Positions 1 to 9,096 are shown, counted from the stretch's first letter. The stretch is 64,000 nt of DNA from Cohnella endophytica (GCF_003628305.1 NZ_RBZM01000003.1:186001-250000), one strand, 5' to 3'. Program-made: numbers and translations. The notes: generated by a model from the sequence alone, not told the origin.

Positions 1-645
1 GATCAATCCAGTCTCGAAAAAATGCTGCGAACCTATGACCTCGTTTATATCAAACCGGATGTCGGGAGACAAGGGAATGGAATTATCCGGGTCAAGAGAC
101 TTAAGGCCGGAGACTATAAGATTTCGTATAAACATTCCTCACACTTATGCTCGCGAGATAAAGTTTATTCGACGATCAAAGAAATACTAGATCCGGATAA
201 GGAATATCTCGTTCAGCGAGGAATTGATTTGGCAACTTATCGGCGTCGTCCATTCGATGTGCGGGTTGTCCTGCAAAAGCCTCGGGACAGGTGGCGCGCG
301 ACGTTAATGTGCGCCAAAGTCGCGCCGCAAAGGTCCTCGGTCGTCACGAATGTATCGAAGGGGGCAAAGGATTACAATCTTTACAGACTGCTTAATAGAA
401 CCGATCAGCCATTGAGAAGATCGGAGATTATTCGGGATTTGATTGATGCCTCCCAACAAATCGCGCAAATTTTAGGCTCCCGTTTTCCGCTCGAAATTTT
501 AGGTTTGGATATGGCGATTGATAAGAGAGGGAATATCTGGTTTATCGAAGCCAATACGAAACCGGATTGCAAGGGCTTGGAGAAGATCGACCGGAAGCTC
601 TATCGAAAATATCTAAGGGCAAAAAAAATAATGCGCGACGGGTGA
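1..645 (+). CDS. YheC/YheD-like ATP-grasp protein, 5'-truncated by window edge
   Basis: The frame is open back to base 1, before the first ATG (22). The residues read there align with the middle of the two paralogues that follow (shared pattern VYIKPD.GR..NGIIR), so the true start lies outside the window. The C-terminal part has the ATP-grasp features of the YheC/YheD family, with the metal/ATP-binding end motif WFIEANTKPD near the C-terminus and a QR.IDLA segment mid-protein. Family members in Bacillus are endospore coat-associated; the substrate ligated is unknown. It is followed after 4 nt by a second paralogue, so the genes are surely co-transcribed. The family call is firm; the reaction is not known. 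Confidence 0.85.
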   Translation, partial: DQSSLEKMLRTYDLVYIKPDVGRQGNGIIRVKRLKAGDYKISYKHSSHLCSRDKVYSTIKEILDPDKEYLVQRGIDLATYRRRPFDVRVVLQKPRDRWRATLMCAKVAPQRSSVVTNVSKGAKDYNLYRLLNRTDQPLRRSEIIRDLIDASQQIAQILGSRFPLEILGLDMAIDKRGNIWFIEANTKPDCKGLEKIDRKLYRKYLRAKKIMRDG

Positions 646-649
646 TTTT

Positions 650-1399
650 ATGGCGATTGAGGTACATCATGTAAAAAGCAAGCTTGCAGTGGCCTACCAG
701 CTCATACACACGCCTGGGGTTTCCCGTCATATTCCTGACACGGAATTGCTGCGGGAGAGCACATTCTACAAGATGATAAGAAAGCATGACATAGTCTATC
801 TCAAACCGGACCGGGGAAGAAAATCAAGAGGCGTCATTCGGATCGAGAAGTTGAAGAAGGACCTTTTTATACTGAGGGAAGGCACTGAAAAGACCTACGT
901 CCGCTCGGAGGATCTCTGGGCAAAAGTGAAGGGCATGACTGAGGACAGCAAGTATATTATCCAGCGGGCGGTTAACAGCGTGACGAAGGACGGCAGACCC
1001 TTTGATCTTCGTTGCCATAGCCTGAGAGTGAATGGGAGATGGAAAGTCGGAGGGATCTGCGGGAGGCTCGGGGAGAAGGGAAGTATCGTGACAACCTCGC
1101 ATTACGGGGGGACCCCGACATTACTCGCTACGCTCTTTAAACGACATTTGGGATTAACCTATAAGGAAAGAACAAAACTGAATCGGAAATTAGAAAGATG
1201 CGTCGTGAAAACCGTGAGGCAAGTGAGCCATATGTTTCCCAATTTGTATGAGTTCGCCGTCGACATCGGAATCGATCCCCATAATAGAATCTGGATTTAC
1301 GAAGTTAACATCGAACCGTTGATCAGAGGGAATTTCAAGTTGCTTCCTGATCAAACTCTCTATCGAAAAATTAAAAGAATGAGGGAAATTGCAAGATAA
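650..1399 (+). CDS. YheC/YheD-like ATP-grasp protein
   Basis: This is a 249-aa paralogue of the gene before it. The N-terminus is complete (HTPGVSRHIPDTELL, then VYLKPDRGRKSRGVIRI). The ATP-grasp C-terminal motif is WIYEVNIEPL, which keeps the E-x-N metal-binding pair. The start ATG lies 5 nt after the upstream stop, with only a weak GGGTGA ribosome site, suggesting translational coupling. Members of this family are associated with the endospore coat in Bacillus; the chemistry is unassigned. Three tandem divergent copies suggest either three different acceptors or a hetero-complex (inference). Confidence 0.85.
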   Translation: MAIEVHHVKSKLAVAYQLIHTPGVSRHIPDTELLRESTFYKMIRKHDIVYLKPDRGRKSRGVIRIEKLKKDLFILREGTEKTYVRSEDLWAKVKGMTEDSKYIIQRAVNSVTKDGRPFDLRCHSLRVNGRWKVGGICGRLGEKGSIVTTSHYGGTPTLLATLFKRHLGLTYKERTKLNRKLERCVVKTVRQVSHMFPNLYEFAVDIGIDPHNRIWIYEVNIEPLIRGNFKLLPDQTLYRKIKRMREIAR

Positions 1400-1431
1400 G
1401 CATATTTCGCAACGAAGAAAGGAATGATGGA

Positions 1432-2205
1432 ATGGGCTCAACGTGGGATCCTTCAAAGTGGGAGATTCATCGGTTATATTCCAGACATCCTTCTCTCTAT
1501 AAACTTTTGCCGCAGACAACGCTTCTGAGTATCAATTCTCTTTCGGAATATTTGGATAAATATCATTCGGTATATATCAAAGGAAAGAGGGAACATACCG
1601 GCTTAGGAATTATTAAAGCATGGAAAACGGATGATGGATATCGATTCGTTAAAGTGAAGGGCGAACCGGTTGACGTGCGATCGATCGAAGATCTATATCA
1701 TAAGCTTAAAGACGGACGGCGCGGAAATTCCGTACTCGTCCAAAGGGCAATTGATTTGGCCCACATTAAGGAAAGACCCTTCTCCATTCGCGTAATGCTG
1801 ATGCGAGACGGGAAAGAAAAATGGCAGTACGCGGGGATGCTGGCGAAGGTTGCGGGAGAGCGCAGCATCGTAACCAATGTTCGTCGCGGCGGAGGTTATG
1901 CCACCACGATCGAAGATGCTTTAGCCAAATCCTTAGGCTACGATCACGAGCGAATCGAGAGCGTAAAACGCGAGTTGATCGACAATAGTTATAAATTGAT
2001 TCGATACGCCACGAAAAGCGATTATCGTACCCATGAGTCGGGCTTAGATTTCGGGATCGATTACAAAGGGAAAATATGGGTTATTGAAGTGAACCTTGCG
2101 TATCCTTCCTATGAATTGTTCAACCGATTGGAGGATAAAAAGTATTATCGGAGAATCAAAAGTTTGGCGGCTGCCTACCAAAAGAGCCGAACGAGGTCTA
2201 GATAA
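1432..2205 (+). CDS. YheC/YheD-like ATP-grasp protein
   Basis: This is the third tandem paralogue, 257 aa. The N-terminal part carries SRHPSLYKLLPQTTLLS and VYIKGKREHTGLGIIK; the C-terminal ATP-grasp motif is WVIEVNLAYPSYE. The ATG at 1432 follows an AAAGGAATGATGG ribosome site. A strong intrinsic terminator begins 7 nt after the stop, so this gene ends the YheC/D operon. It has the same unknown ligase-type role as its neighbours. The N-x-R segment (SIVTNVRRGG) is conserved in all three copies. Confidence 0.85.
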   Translation: MGSTWDPSKWEIHRLYSRHPSLYKLLPQTTLLSINSLSEYLDKYHSVYIKGKREHTGLGIIKAWKTDDGYRFVKVKGEPVDVRSIEDLYHKLKDGRRGNSVLVQRAIDLAHIKERPFSIRVMLMRDGKEKWQYAGMLAKVAGERSIVTNVRRGGGYATTIEDALAKSLGYDHERIESVKRELIDNSYKLIRYATKSDYRTHESGLDFGIDYKGKIWVIEVNLAYPSYELFNRLEDKKYYRRIKSLAAAYQKSRTRSR

Positions 2206-2211
2206 AGAAGG

Positions 2212-2250
2212 AAAAAAGCTTTTACCCTGCTTTAGGGGAAAAGCTTTTTT
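2212..2250 (+). terminator. Intrinsic terminator of the yheC/D-like operon
   Basis: A long stem (2212-2227 with 2235-2250, arms AAAAAAGCTTTTACCC and GGGGAAAAGCTTTTTT) has a 7-nt loop and ends in a T run. It lies just after the third ATP-grasp gene. The A-rich 5' arm means it could also work in reverse. Confidence 0.85.
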
Positions 2251-2297
2251 CTTATCGGGCAGCGGCTCTCTATCGTAATTCGCCCTTATTTGTTTGA

Positions 2298-2343
2298 TTA
2301 GACAAACATCCCATTCTTACTCTCTTGAATCCGCATACGATAC
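2298..2343 (+). promoter_or_regulatory. Putative sporulation-type promoter of the first glycan operon
   Basis: TTAGACAAAC (2298-2307) and GAATCCGCATACGATAC (to 2343) recur upstream of the epimerase gene at 13716-13761 with exactly the same 35-bp offset. The intervening sequence is much less conserved. CATACGATA fits the -10 of mother-cell sigma factors (SigK CATANNNTA; SigE is similar). No convincing -35 is visible, so the upstream box could be an activator site. It sits 35 nt before the DUF1796 gene. Sigma assignment is inference. Confidence 0.55.
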
Positions 2344-2377
2344 TCGAAAGGAATTCGCGAGGAAGGAGCAGTAGCCT

Positions 2378-3004
2378 ATGAAGCTGCAAGAGCTCAAAGG
2401 GACGTATGATGCCATTTTCAGTTTGGGCGATCTTTGTCTGGCCTCCCTTCAATTGAGACAAAACAACCTCAGACCGTTTGCCGGCGTTCTGGATTGGATG
2501 GGTTCGCCCATGCTGTCGTCTGTTAATCGGCTGTTGAAGTACCGGTTTTACGAGTTTATGGAATTCTCGAATTTGCGTGTTATCGGTTATGCGGATGATA
2601 CCAACATCGCCGTGTCGGACGATGCCTACCATATCGTGTCCAGTCACGATTTTGAGGTTGGGCCTAATTCTTTGACTCGGTTGGGCAGTTATGCGGAAGT
2701 TAAGAAGAAGTTCGACCGTCGTATCCGTCGTTTTCTGGAGAAAGCCGCTACTTGTCGGCGCATCCTTTTCGTGCGGACGGAAGGGGATTATGAGGATGTC
2801 GAGGCTCTTCAAACAACCTTGCGCGGACTGGTAAGGCATGATTTCCGAGTGCTTGTCGTGAACCATACGGATGTTGGCGGACTGGTCGAAGACAATTGGC
2901 CTCTAGACAAGGTCTGCGCGGTCCAGCTTCCGTCCATCAACAAATGGACCGATAACGATCATCTGTGGAGGAGGATGTTCGAAGGAATTCAATTGAGCAA
3001 ATAA
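2378..3004 (+). CDS. DUF1796 putative papain-like cysteine peptidase
   Basis: This 208-aa protein begins (residues ~13-45) with FSLGDLCLASLQLRQ followed by FAGVLDWM, the signature of DUF1796, a family predicted to have a papain-like cysteine-peptidase fold. The Cys of SLGDLC and the His of SSHDF (~residue 91) are candidate catalytic residues. A GAGGAAGGAGCAG ribosome site precedes the ATG. It is first in an operon with sugar-modifying and activating enzymes, a neighbourhood where this family often occurs near capsule or surface-glycan genes. No signal peptide is seen, so it is probably cytoplasmic. The peptidase activity is a prediction and its substrate is unknown. Confidence 0.7.
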   Translation: MKLQELKGTYDAIFSLGDLCLASLQLRQNNLRPFAGVLDWMGSPMLSSVNRLLKYRFYEFMEFSNLRVIGYADDTNIAVSDDAYHIVSSHDFEVGPNSLTRLGSYAEVKKKFDRRIRRFLEKAATCRRILFVRTEGDYEDVEALQTTLRGLVRHDFRVLVVNHTDVGGLVEDNWPLDKVCAVQLPSINKWTDNDHLWRRMFEGIQLSK

Positions 3005-3022
3005 CCGTGAGAGGTGAAAGAG

Positions 3023-4027
3023 ATGTTCGAAGGGTCAGTCGTCTTCGTGACCGGAGGAACCGGTTCATGGGGACAGGAACTGGTAAAGCAATTGTTAAAT
3101 CATAATCCTCAAAAAATTATAATCTTTTCGCGCAATGAGACCAGTCAAGTCAAAATGAAAAGGGAAATGGATGACCATCGAATAAGCTTTTGCATCGGCG
3201 ACGTTCGGGACCGCGAAGCGATGGTCGAAGCCTGCCACGGAGTGGATTACATTTTCCATTTAGCAGCTTTAAAGCACGTACCCATCTGCGAAGAACAGCC
3301 GTCCGAAGCGCTGAAAACGAATATTATCGGAACGCAAAACGTGATCGATGCAGCTATCGAGAACGGTGTTAAAAAAGTGATCAACATTTCGACAGATAAG
3401 GCGGCGGATCCCGTCAACTTCTACGGCATGACGAAAGCGATCGGCGAAAAGCTGGTCGTCTACGCGAATCGCTCTCAGGTGAAGACGAGGTTCATTAACG
3501 TTAGAGGTGGTAATATTCTTGGCTCCAATGGCAGCGTGCTTAATTTGTTCGTCGATCAATTGAACGCGAGAAGCCGGATCGGTATTACCGACAAAAAGAT
3601 GGTCCGATTCTTTATGACCGCACAATCGGCATCCGAACTCGTATTGACTGCGGCAAGAGAAGGGATAGGCGGCGAAATATTCATCCCGATGCTGTCGGCA
3701 TGCCGTATTCTGGACTTGGCGGAGGTATTAATCGAGGCCTATGGCGCCGAGGATGCCGAAATCGTTGAAATCGGAAGCAGGCCGGGAGAAAAGCTGAACG
3801 AGGTTCTGCTCTCCCAATATGAATGCCGCAATTCGGTTGTGTTGGACAACAAGTACTTTGTTGTTCTTCCGACAACCGAGATTCCGGCACTAAAGCAAGC
3901 TTATATTGCGTGGCCTCCCGCGCAGGCGGAATTGCACTCCGATGAGAAGTCCCTCATGACGAAATCGGAAATCAAACAAATGCTGTCGGATGGCGGATTT
4001 ATATTAGCCAAGGAGGGGGGGCAATGA
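3023..4027 (+). CDS. NDP-sugar 4,6-dehydratase-like SDR (PseB/CapD family)
   Basis: This is an extended short-chain dehydrogenase of 334 aa. The Rossmann motif TGGTGSWG comes near the N-terminus, then CIGDVRD, and a catalytic region STDKAADPVNFYGMTK that supplies the YxxxK pair. The STDKAA.P segment resembles inverting UDP-GlcNAc 4,6-dehydratases (PseB/FlaA1). These oxidise the sugar at C4 and eliminate water at C5-C6 to start synthesis of deoxyamino sugars. I chose ATG 3023 because AGAGGTG lies about 7 nt upstream; a GTG at 3014 is in frame but overlaps that site. It overlaps the glycosyltransferase by 4 nt (ATGA). The exact substrate is uncertain. Confidence 0.8.
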   Translation: MFEGSVVFVTGGTGSWGQELVKQLLNHNPQKIIIFSRNETSQVKMKREMDDHRISFCIGDVRDREAMVEACHGVDYIFHLAALKHVPICEEQPSEALKTNIIGTQNVIDAAIENGVKKVINISTDKAADPVNFYGMTKAIGEKLVVYANRSQVKTRFINVRGGNILGSNGSVLNLFVDQLNARSRIGITDKKMVRFFMTAQSASELVLTAAREGIGGEIFIPMLSACRILDLAEVLIEAYGAEDAEIVEIGSRPGEKLNEVLLSQYECRNSVVLDNKYFVVLPTTEIPALKQAYIAWPPAQAELHSDEKSLMTKSEIKQMLSDGGFILAKEGGQ

Positions 4028-5259
4028 AAATTTTGCTTGCGACCTATTGGCATATTCCGCATTTAGGTGGCGTGTGGACCTATATGGAGCAATTAAAAAC
4101 GAAGCTGGAATCATTGGGACACGAAGTAGATTTACTTGGATACGGGGATGAGGAAGCCAGTTTTGTGTACATTGTGAATACCAATCAGCGAATTCATGTC
4201 AATAAGCTGCAACCTCTGCTACAAGCAATGTTAAATGAGAAAGATTATCCTATGATTCATAAAAATAATCTCATCAAGTATACCGAATTCCGTCGTTATG
4301 CTTTCGAACTAGCCGTCGCCTATTTCGGTTTGGATTCCTATGACATTATTCATACGCAGGACGTCATTTCCACCGCATGCATCAACCGGATCAGACCAAG
4401 CAAACCAGCTCTAGTCGCCTCTCTCCACGGATGCGTTGCCCATGAAATCAGACTTCAGTTAAAGACCGTGAACAAATCGAATACTTCTCCGATGGCTCGG
4501 GAATATTTCGACCGTCTGGAATATATCGGCGCAACGTCGGCGGAATATACGATTGTGGCCAATAAATGGATGAGAAATATATTGACCGATGAGTTCAAGG
4601 TTCCCGACGAAAAATTGCACGTATTTCATTATGGATACGATATTGAATCGTTTATGAAAAAAACGGAAATAAAATCCACGGTGGTCCGTCCCCTCAATAA
4701 GAAAGTGATTCTCTATTCGGGGCGGCTGGTTGAGCTGAAAGGCGTACAGTATATGCTGGACGCACTCAAGCGGTTAAAGGATAAGCGTCAGGATTGGGTA
4801 TGCTGGATTGTCGGAGACGGAGACATGCTGGCGGAGCTGCGCCTTCAAAGCAAAGTACAGGGACTTGCAAAAGAAGTCGTTTTTATGGGCAGACGGGAGG
4901 ATGTCCCCGCTCTTCTGTCACAAACCGATATCTTCGTCCTTCCAAGCCTGATCGAGAATCAGCCTATGTCTATTATCGAAGCCCAACTCGCCGGAAAAGC
5001 AATCATCGCAAGCGACGTAGGAGGATTGCCGGAAATCGTAAAACATAAAGTTACCGGTTTATTAACCCCTCCCGGAGATTCGGAAAAACTGATGAATTGT
5101 TTGCTCCTCCTGTTGGAAAAGGAATCTCTCCGCAAAAAATTAGGCGACGAAGCTAAACAATGGGCTATGAATCATTGGTCGTTGGATAGCTCGGCGGAGC
5201 GGGTATTGGATGTATATCAAAGTGCCGTTACGGAGAGGAGCCGCCGTTTCGATGCTTAG
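4024..5259 (+). CDS. Glycosyltransferase family 4 (GT-B fold)
   Basis: This 411-aa GT4 glycosyltransferase starts with a glycine-rich acceptor-domain segment (HIPHLGGVWTYMEQL). The C-terminal nucleotide-sugar domain has ILYSGRLVELKGVQYML, then DIFVLPSLIENQPMSIIEA with the E-x7-E type motif, and ASDVGGLPEIV. It transfers a sugar from an NDP-sugar to an unknown acceptor in the cytoplasm. It is translationally coupled to the dehydratase by an ATGA overlap and in turn overlaps the next gene, so all are one operon. The product is probably a surface glycan (inference from neighbours). Confidence 0.85.
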   Translation: MKILLATYWHIPHLGGVWTYMEQLKTKLESLGHEVDLLGYGDEEASFVYIVNTNQRIHVNKLQPLLQAMLNEKDYPMIHKNNLIKYTEFRRYAFELAVAYFGLDSYDIIHTQDVISTACINRIRPSKPALVASLHGCVAHEIRLQLKTVNKSNTSPMAREYFDRLEYIGATSAEYTIVANKWMRNILTDEFKVPDEKLHVFHYGYDIESFMKKTEIKSTVVRPLNKKVILYSGRLVELKGVQYMLDALKRLKDKRQDWVCWIVGDGDMLAELRLQSKVQGLAKEVVFMGRREDVPALLSQTDIFVLPSLIENQPMSIIEAQLAGKAIIASDVGGLPEIVKHKVTGLLTPPGDSEKLMNCLLLLLEKESLRKKLGDEAKQWAMNHWSLDSSAERVLDVYQSAVTERSRRFDA

Positions 5260-5875
5260 AAAGCTCATAAAATCTGTCCGATCGAAAGTTGCCCAATCCA
5301 AAGCCAAAAATTCAAAAGCTTCTCAATCGAAAGCTGCCAGAGCAAAAGCTCCCCAATCAAAAGCTGCCAGAGCAAAAGCTCCCCGATCAAAAGTTGCCCA
5401 ATCAAAAGTCGCCCGATCAAAAGCCGCATTAAAAAAAGTTGCAAGCGTCTTGAAAAAAAAGATCAAACCCAAAAAACAAACCGCTGAGGATCAAATCAAA
5501 TCGATGCCTGTCCATGTCGTTCAAGAATTCAACCAAGATTCCAATGAAGAACTTGTTCCGGAAGCCGTGCCGCAGTTCACTCCTCAAGTCCTTCCACAAG
5601 TCTTTCGGGAACCCGATATACCGGATACTCCATATCTTAACTTTCAACTGTGGACCAAGATTTCCGTCAATCTTCCTCCCGATTATAAGCTCCCGAATCC
5701 CGATTCCGTCGATCTTCTGTTCCCGAAGGCATCTGATTACTATAGGAATTTGTTCGCCTTAGCGTCCAAGAATCAACATGTGATGGTCGACGATCAGGTA
5801 TGGAGACGGATCAAGGAAGCCCTGCCTGGTGATTTTCAGATCCCTGACTCCAGATTGACATCGGACCTGAAATGA
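5252..5875 (+). CDS. Lys/Ala/Ser pentapeptide-repeat protein with two W-I-LP-D motifs
   Basis: The family is not recognised. ATG 5252 overlaps the glycosyltransferase stop and follows CGGAGAGGAG (5231-5240). Residues ~10-65 are about eleven tandem pentapeptides of the form (S/A)K(A/V)xx, strongly basic and like a histone H1 tail. A mixed linker rich in PQ follows, then two related C-terminal motifs: WTKISVNLPPDYKLP and WRRIKEALPGDFQIP. The basic tract could bind an acidic polymer (DNA, teichoic acid or spore cortex/coat component); the W-motifs look like a small repeated interaction module. The protein at 10616 has the mirrored architecture. Function unknown; the reading frame is well supported by overlap and ribosome site. 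Confidence 0.7.
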   Translation: MLRKLIKSVRSKVAQSKAKNSKASQSKAARAKAPQSKAARAKAPRSKVAQSKVARSKAALKKVASVLKKKIKPKKQTAEDQIKSMPVHVVQEFNQDSNEELVPEAVPQFTPQVLPQVFREPDIPDTPYLNFQLWTKISVNLPPDYKLPNPDSVDLLFPKASDYYRNLFALASKNQHVMVDDQVWRRIKEALPGDFQIPDSRLTSDLK

Positions 5876-5908
5876 CGGAGAGACATACGTATGAAGAGGA
5901 GGGTCTTC

Positions 5909-7255
5909 ATGAGAGCCCAGTCTCATAAGATGACGGTGAACATCGACGAGCATGCGTCGCATTTGATGCAATTAAAAGCATTCTTCAATGAACTGGATGA
6001 AGCAAGGATAACTATCGAAAAACTACCCCGCGAGAAGCGCGAACAATATCAACTGCAAGCAATCAACGGGACGCTTGAACATATCTGGAACAATAACGCG
6101 TTTTATCGGGCGGCACTTGAAGAAGCCGGATTCAAGCAGCCTTCGATTGACAATCTCGGGCAATTAGCTTCCGTACCGCTGTTGAAGAAAGACGTCATTC
6201 GCGGAGACAAAACGAAGTTGCTTTGCGTCGATCCTAAGGAGATCGGCCAGGTTCACCTCACAAGCGGAACATCCGGAAAGCCGATTTATACGTCATACAC
6301 GCTCGCTGACCAGTACGTTTACGATTTGTTGCCTAAATATTTGGAGTTGTTTCCGGAAACGGACAGCGATATCGCCGCGATCGCGCTTCCCTACGAATTT
6401 GCGCTTCCCGGTCTCGGTTTCCAACGTTTGTTTCAATTCGCTTTCGGAACCGCGATTCTATCGCTTGGCAAAGGCGGATATATGGCGCCGATCGACAAAT
6501 CGCTGGAGCTCATGAAGGAATATCAAGCGACCGTGCTTGTCACAACGCCTTCTTATGCGGCGTTGTTGGCGGAAGAAAGCGAGCGGTTCGGCATCGAGCT
6601 TGGCCGGGATATTTGTCTGCGGAGAATCGTGCTTACCGGGGAAGGATGCTCCAGCACCTTCCGCCAACGGTTGGAAAAATGGTGGGGATGCGAAGTATCG
6701 TTCTTTTACGGATCGACGGAGTGCGGCGTTATAGCCGTCGAATGCAAACAGCATAATGGTTATCACGTTATGGACGGTCATGTGAAAGTGGAAATTATAG
6801 ATCCCCGAACAGAGGCCCCGCTCGGTTATCATGATATCGGCGAGATCGTCGTAACGACATTGCTGCGCGAAGGAATGCCGATGGTACGTTACCGGAGCGG
6901 GGACATCGGTTATTTGCAAAAATCGCAGTGCAGTTGCGGGATTACGATGGATGTATTGCATCTTCGAGGCAGAATGGAAAATATGTTGACCTTGGACGGT
7001 AACGAATACTCGCCGTTTTTCATCGAGCATTTTCTGATGGAAATTCCCGAAGTGAGCTTATGGTATCACTTTATTATGAGTAAAGGTCGCTTGACGATCG
7101 AAGTGGAGCCGTTTCGAACGACATTAACCGATGAGCAATTGGAGGCCAAAGTTCGTAAGCATATGTCGGATCGCCTAGGAATCGATTGTAACGTTGAAAT
7201 TAAACGCTCATTGCCCCGTACTTTCGGCAAAGCCAACCGGATTTATATGCAATGA
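5909..7255 (+). CDS. Phenylacetate-CoA ligase-like (PaaK family) adenylate-forming enzyme
   Basis: ATG 5909 is chosen because AGGAGG lies 7 nt upstream; an in-frame ATG at 5891 has a poorer site. The 448-aa protein shows the ANL P-loop VHLTSGTSGKPIYTS, the adenine-binding segment FFYGSTECG, and YRSGDIGYL. A PaaK-like zinc/cysteine segment follows (QCSCGI), then HLRGRMENM leading to the C-terminal lid. Such enzymes activate aryl or alkyl carboxylates as acyl-AMP and pass them to CoA or another acceptor. With the chorismate-lyase-like gene nearby, an aromatic acid is a plausible substrate (inference). It lies in the same operon as the glycosyltransferase. Confidence 0.8.
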   Translation: MRAQSHKMTVNIDEHASHLMQLKAFFNELDEARITIEKLPREKREQYQLQAINGTLEHIWNNNAFYRAALEEAGFKQPSIDNLGQLASVPLLKKDVIRGDKTKLLCVDPKEIGQVHLTSGTSGKPIYTSYTLADQYVYDLLPKYLELFPETDSDIAAIALPYEFALPGLGFQRLFQFAFGTAILSLGKGGYMAPIDKSLELMKEYQATVLVTTPSYAALLAEESERFGIELGRDICLRRIVLTGEGCSSTFRQRLEKWWGCEVSFFYGSTECGVIAVECKQHNGYHVMDGHVKVEIIDPRTEAPLGYHDIGEIVVTTLLREGMPMVRYRSGDIGYLQKSQCSCGITMDVLHLRGRMENMLTLDGNEYSPFFIEHFLMEIPEVSLWYHFIMSKGRLTIEVEPFRTTLTDEQLEAKVRKHMSDRLGIDCNVEIKRSLPRTFGKANRIYMQ

Positions 7256-7292
7256 TGAGCCGGTCAAGTTCCAGAGGGGAGCGTTATCTTGT

Positions 7293-9062
7293 ATGTCCGA
7301 GACCCAAATAGAGCAGGAGCGAAAATTTCAAGATTTGTTGATGCGTATCGCGAAATCACCTCTGTATAAAGAAAAATTGGCGGCGTACGACATGGGAAGT
7401 ATCCGATTGGACCGAATGCTGTCGCTTCCGTTAACTTTGAAAGAGGAGCTTCGAAATGCCGGTGCCTTCGGTCACCTAGCCGTCGACATGAAGGAAACGG
7501 CGCAATACCACGAGTCGTTCGGCACGACTGGAGAGCCCTCTGCTTCTTGGTTTACCAAGGAAGACTTGGAAACCGGCGGAAGGCAGATGAGAGACTGCGG
7601 AGTAGGATTAACCCCTAAGGACATTGTACTGATTCGGTTTCCATATGCGATGTCTCTTCCCGCGTTCCTGATGCAGCAGGCTTCAAGGCAAGCCGGCTCA
7701 ACTACCATTCCAGCAAGCAGCCGCACGCCGATCACGCCTTATCCCCGGGTGCTGGAGTTAATAAAGCGACTTGGCGTCACCGTTATGGCCGGGCTTCCCC
7801 GGGAGATGGAGCTGTTGGCCGAGACGGCAAGGTTGCTTGGGTCGGATGTGAAATTGGATTTTCCTCATTTGCGGGCTATTTGTGCTGCCGGAGAATTGCT
7901 GAGCGAGCCTCGCCGGAAGCATATCGAGCTTTTGTGGGGCGTTCCGGTTTTTAACCTGTACGGTTCCACTGAGACCGGCAATATTGCCGCAATGTGCGAG
8001 CAAGGCGTCATGCATGTCGCGGAACAAGACTTCTTAGTCGAAGTGTTGAACGAAGAGGGTTCCCACGCGGCCCGGGGGGAGAGAGGGTTCGCCGCGGTAA
8101 CGACGCTGTCGCATCAAGCGTCTCCGTTGCTTCGATATTTCAACGAGGACATTATTACCGTCGAACCCTGCCAATGCGCGTGCGGCCGCAGCGGAAGCAG
8201 ACTGGTCCATTTCGGCCGGTTAAAGGAACGGATTCTATTCGAAGCGCTGGTATTGGACAGCAGCGATATTCAAGGTGCCGTATACTCGTTATCTCCCGTG
8301 CCGGACGCATGGAAGGCCATCGAGCATGAGAGCGGTCTTCATTTTATTCTAGATTCGCATCGATCCTCGGAGTGGTCCAAAGAGGGGGTTACGACCCATT
8401 TGACTAAGCTGTTGGGCGTGCCTGTTACCATAGAGATCGCTGATGACGGCGTACTGCTCAACCGCAGCGAGCTTGTAAGCAATACCCCCTCAAAGAAGCC
8501 TGTTTATATCCAGAAACTCGAACCCCGCGTTCCCGAGCCGGCTTCCATCGATCTACTGCGCGATTTGCTTGACCAAGGACGCCGAAAGATGGCGGAACGC
8601 GATTTTCACGCAGCGCGGACATTGTTCGAGAAAGCAGTGGCATTAGACGCCAATAGTGCGGATGCGCATGCTTGGCTCGCTGCGGCATATGGCCGTTTGA
8701 TTGAAGGGAGTATCATGTTGGAGAAGATGAGACTGCTGCCGTTTCTGGAAAACGAGATTAAAGCGGCTCTTGGAATCGATTCTATGCACCCTTTTGCAAG
8801 AAGAATTAACGGGACAAGATTGTTAAACACGCCGGATACGCTTGGAGGGGACCCGGCTGCGGCCGCGAAGGAATTTCTATATTGTATCGAACATGGGATG
8901 GATGAAGCCGACCTTTGGGTGTCTCTCGGTGAGTGTCTTATCAAGCTGGAGGATCCAGAAAGAGCTAGGTCTGCATTGAAGGAAGCATTAGCTCGTGAAC
9001 CGGAGCATGAACAAGCAAACGAATTAATGGAGCAATTAGCCGGCGGGAATAAAAAACAATGA
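7293..9062 (+). CDS. PaaK-like adenylate-forming enzyme fused to C-terminal TPR domain
   Basis: ATG 7293 is about 12 nt after AGAGGGGA; further upstream starts would overlap the previous gene by many codons. The 589-aa protein has an N-terminal PaaK-type region with a weaker P-loop (ESFGTTGEPSASW), then FNLYGSTETGNIA, a CQCACGRSG cysteine segment and FGRLKERI. From ~residue 430 onward it turns into helical TPR-like repeats (ARTLFEKAVALDANSADAHAWLAAAYG; ADLWVSLGECLIKLEDPERARSALKEAL). A ligase-TPR fusion is unusual. The TPRs may dock it to partners such as the TPR proteins encoded nearby. It is the last gene of its operon, with a terminator right after the stop. Confidence 0.75.
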   Translation: MSETQIEQERKFQDLLMRIAKSPLYKEKLAAYDMGSIRLDRMLSLPLTLKEELRNAGAFGHLAVDMKETAQYHESFGTTGEPSASWFTKEDLETGGRQMRDCGVGLTPKDIVLIRFPYAMSLPAFLMQQASRQAGSTTIPASSRTPITPYPRVLELIKRLGVTVMAGLPREMELLAETARLLGSDVKLDFPHLRAICAAGELLSEPRRKHIELLWGVPVFNLYGSTETGNIAAMCEQGVMHVAEQDFLVEVLNEEGSHAARGERGFAAVTTLSHQASPLLRYFNEDIITVEPCQCACGRSGSRLVHFGRLKERILFEALVLDSSDIQGAVYSLSPVPDAWKAIEHESGLHFILDSHRSSEWSKEGVTTHLTKLLGVPVTIEIADDGVLLNRSELVSNTPSKKPVYIQKLEPRVPEPASIDLLRDLLDQGRRKMAERDFHAARTLFEKAVALDANSADAHAWLAAAYGRLIEGSIMLEKMRLLPFLENEIKAALGIDSMHPFARRINGTRLLNTPDTLGGDPAAAAKEFLYCIEHGMDEADLWVSLGECLIKLEDPERARSALKEALAREPEHEQANELMEQLAGGNKKQ

Positions 9063-9067
9063 GCAAA

Positions 9068-9096
9068 GGCCCTAAGCCGGTTTCCGGTCTAGGGCC
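9068..9096 (+). terminator. Intrinsic terminator, cassette copy 1
   Basis: Stem GGCCCTAAGCCGG (9068-9080), loop TTT, stem CCGGTCTAGGGCC (9084-9096), then TTATTT. A near-copy lies at 16334-16362 after another adenylate-forming gene. It sits between convergent genes and may serve both strands. Confidence 0.8.

Noticed and set aside
5285..5445. Tandem DNA repeats resembling a CRISPR array
   Set aside because: They are short in-frame repeats encoding (S/A)K(A/V)xx pentapeptides, with no unique spacers.
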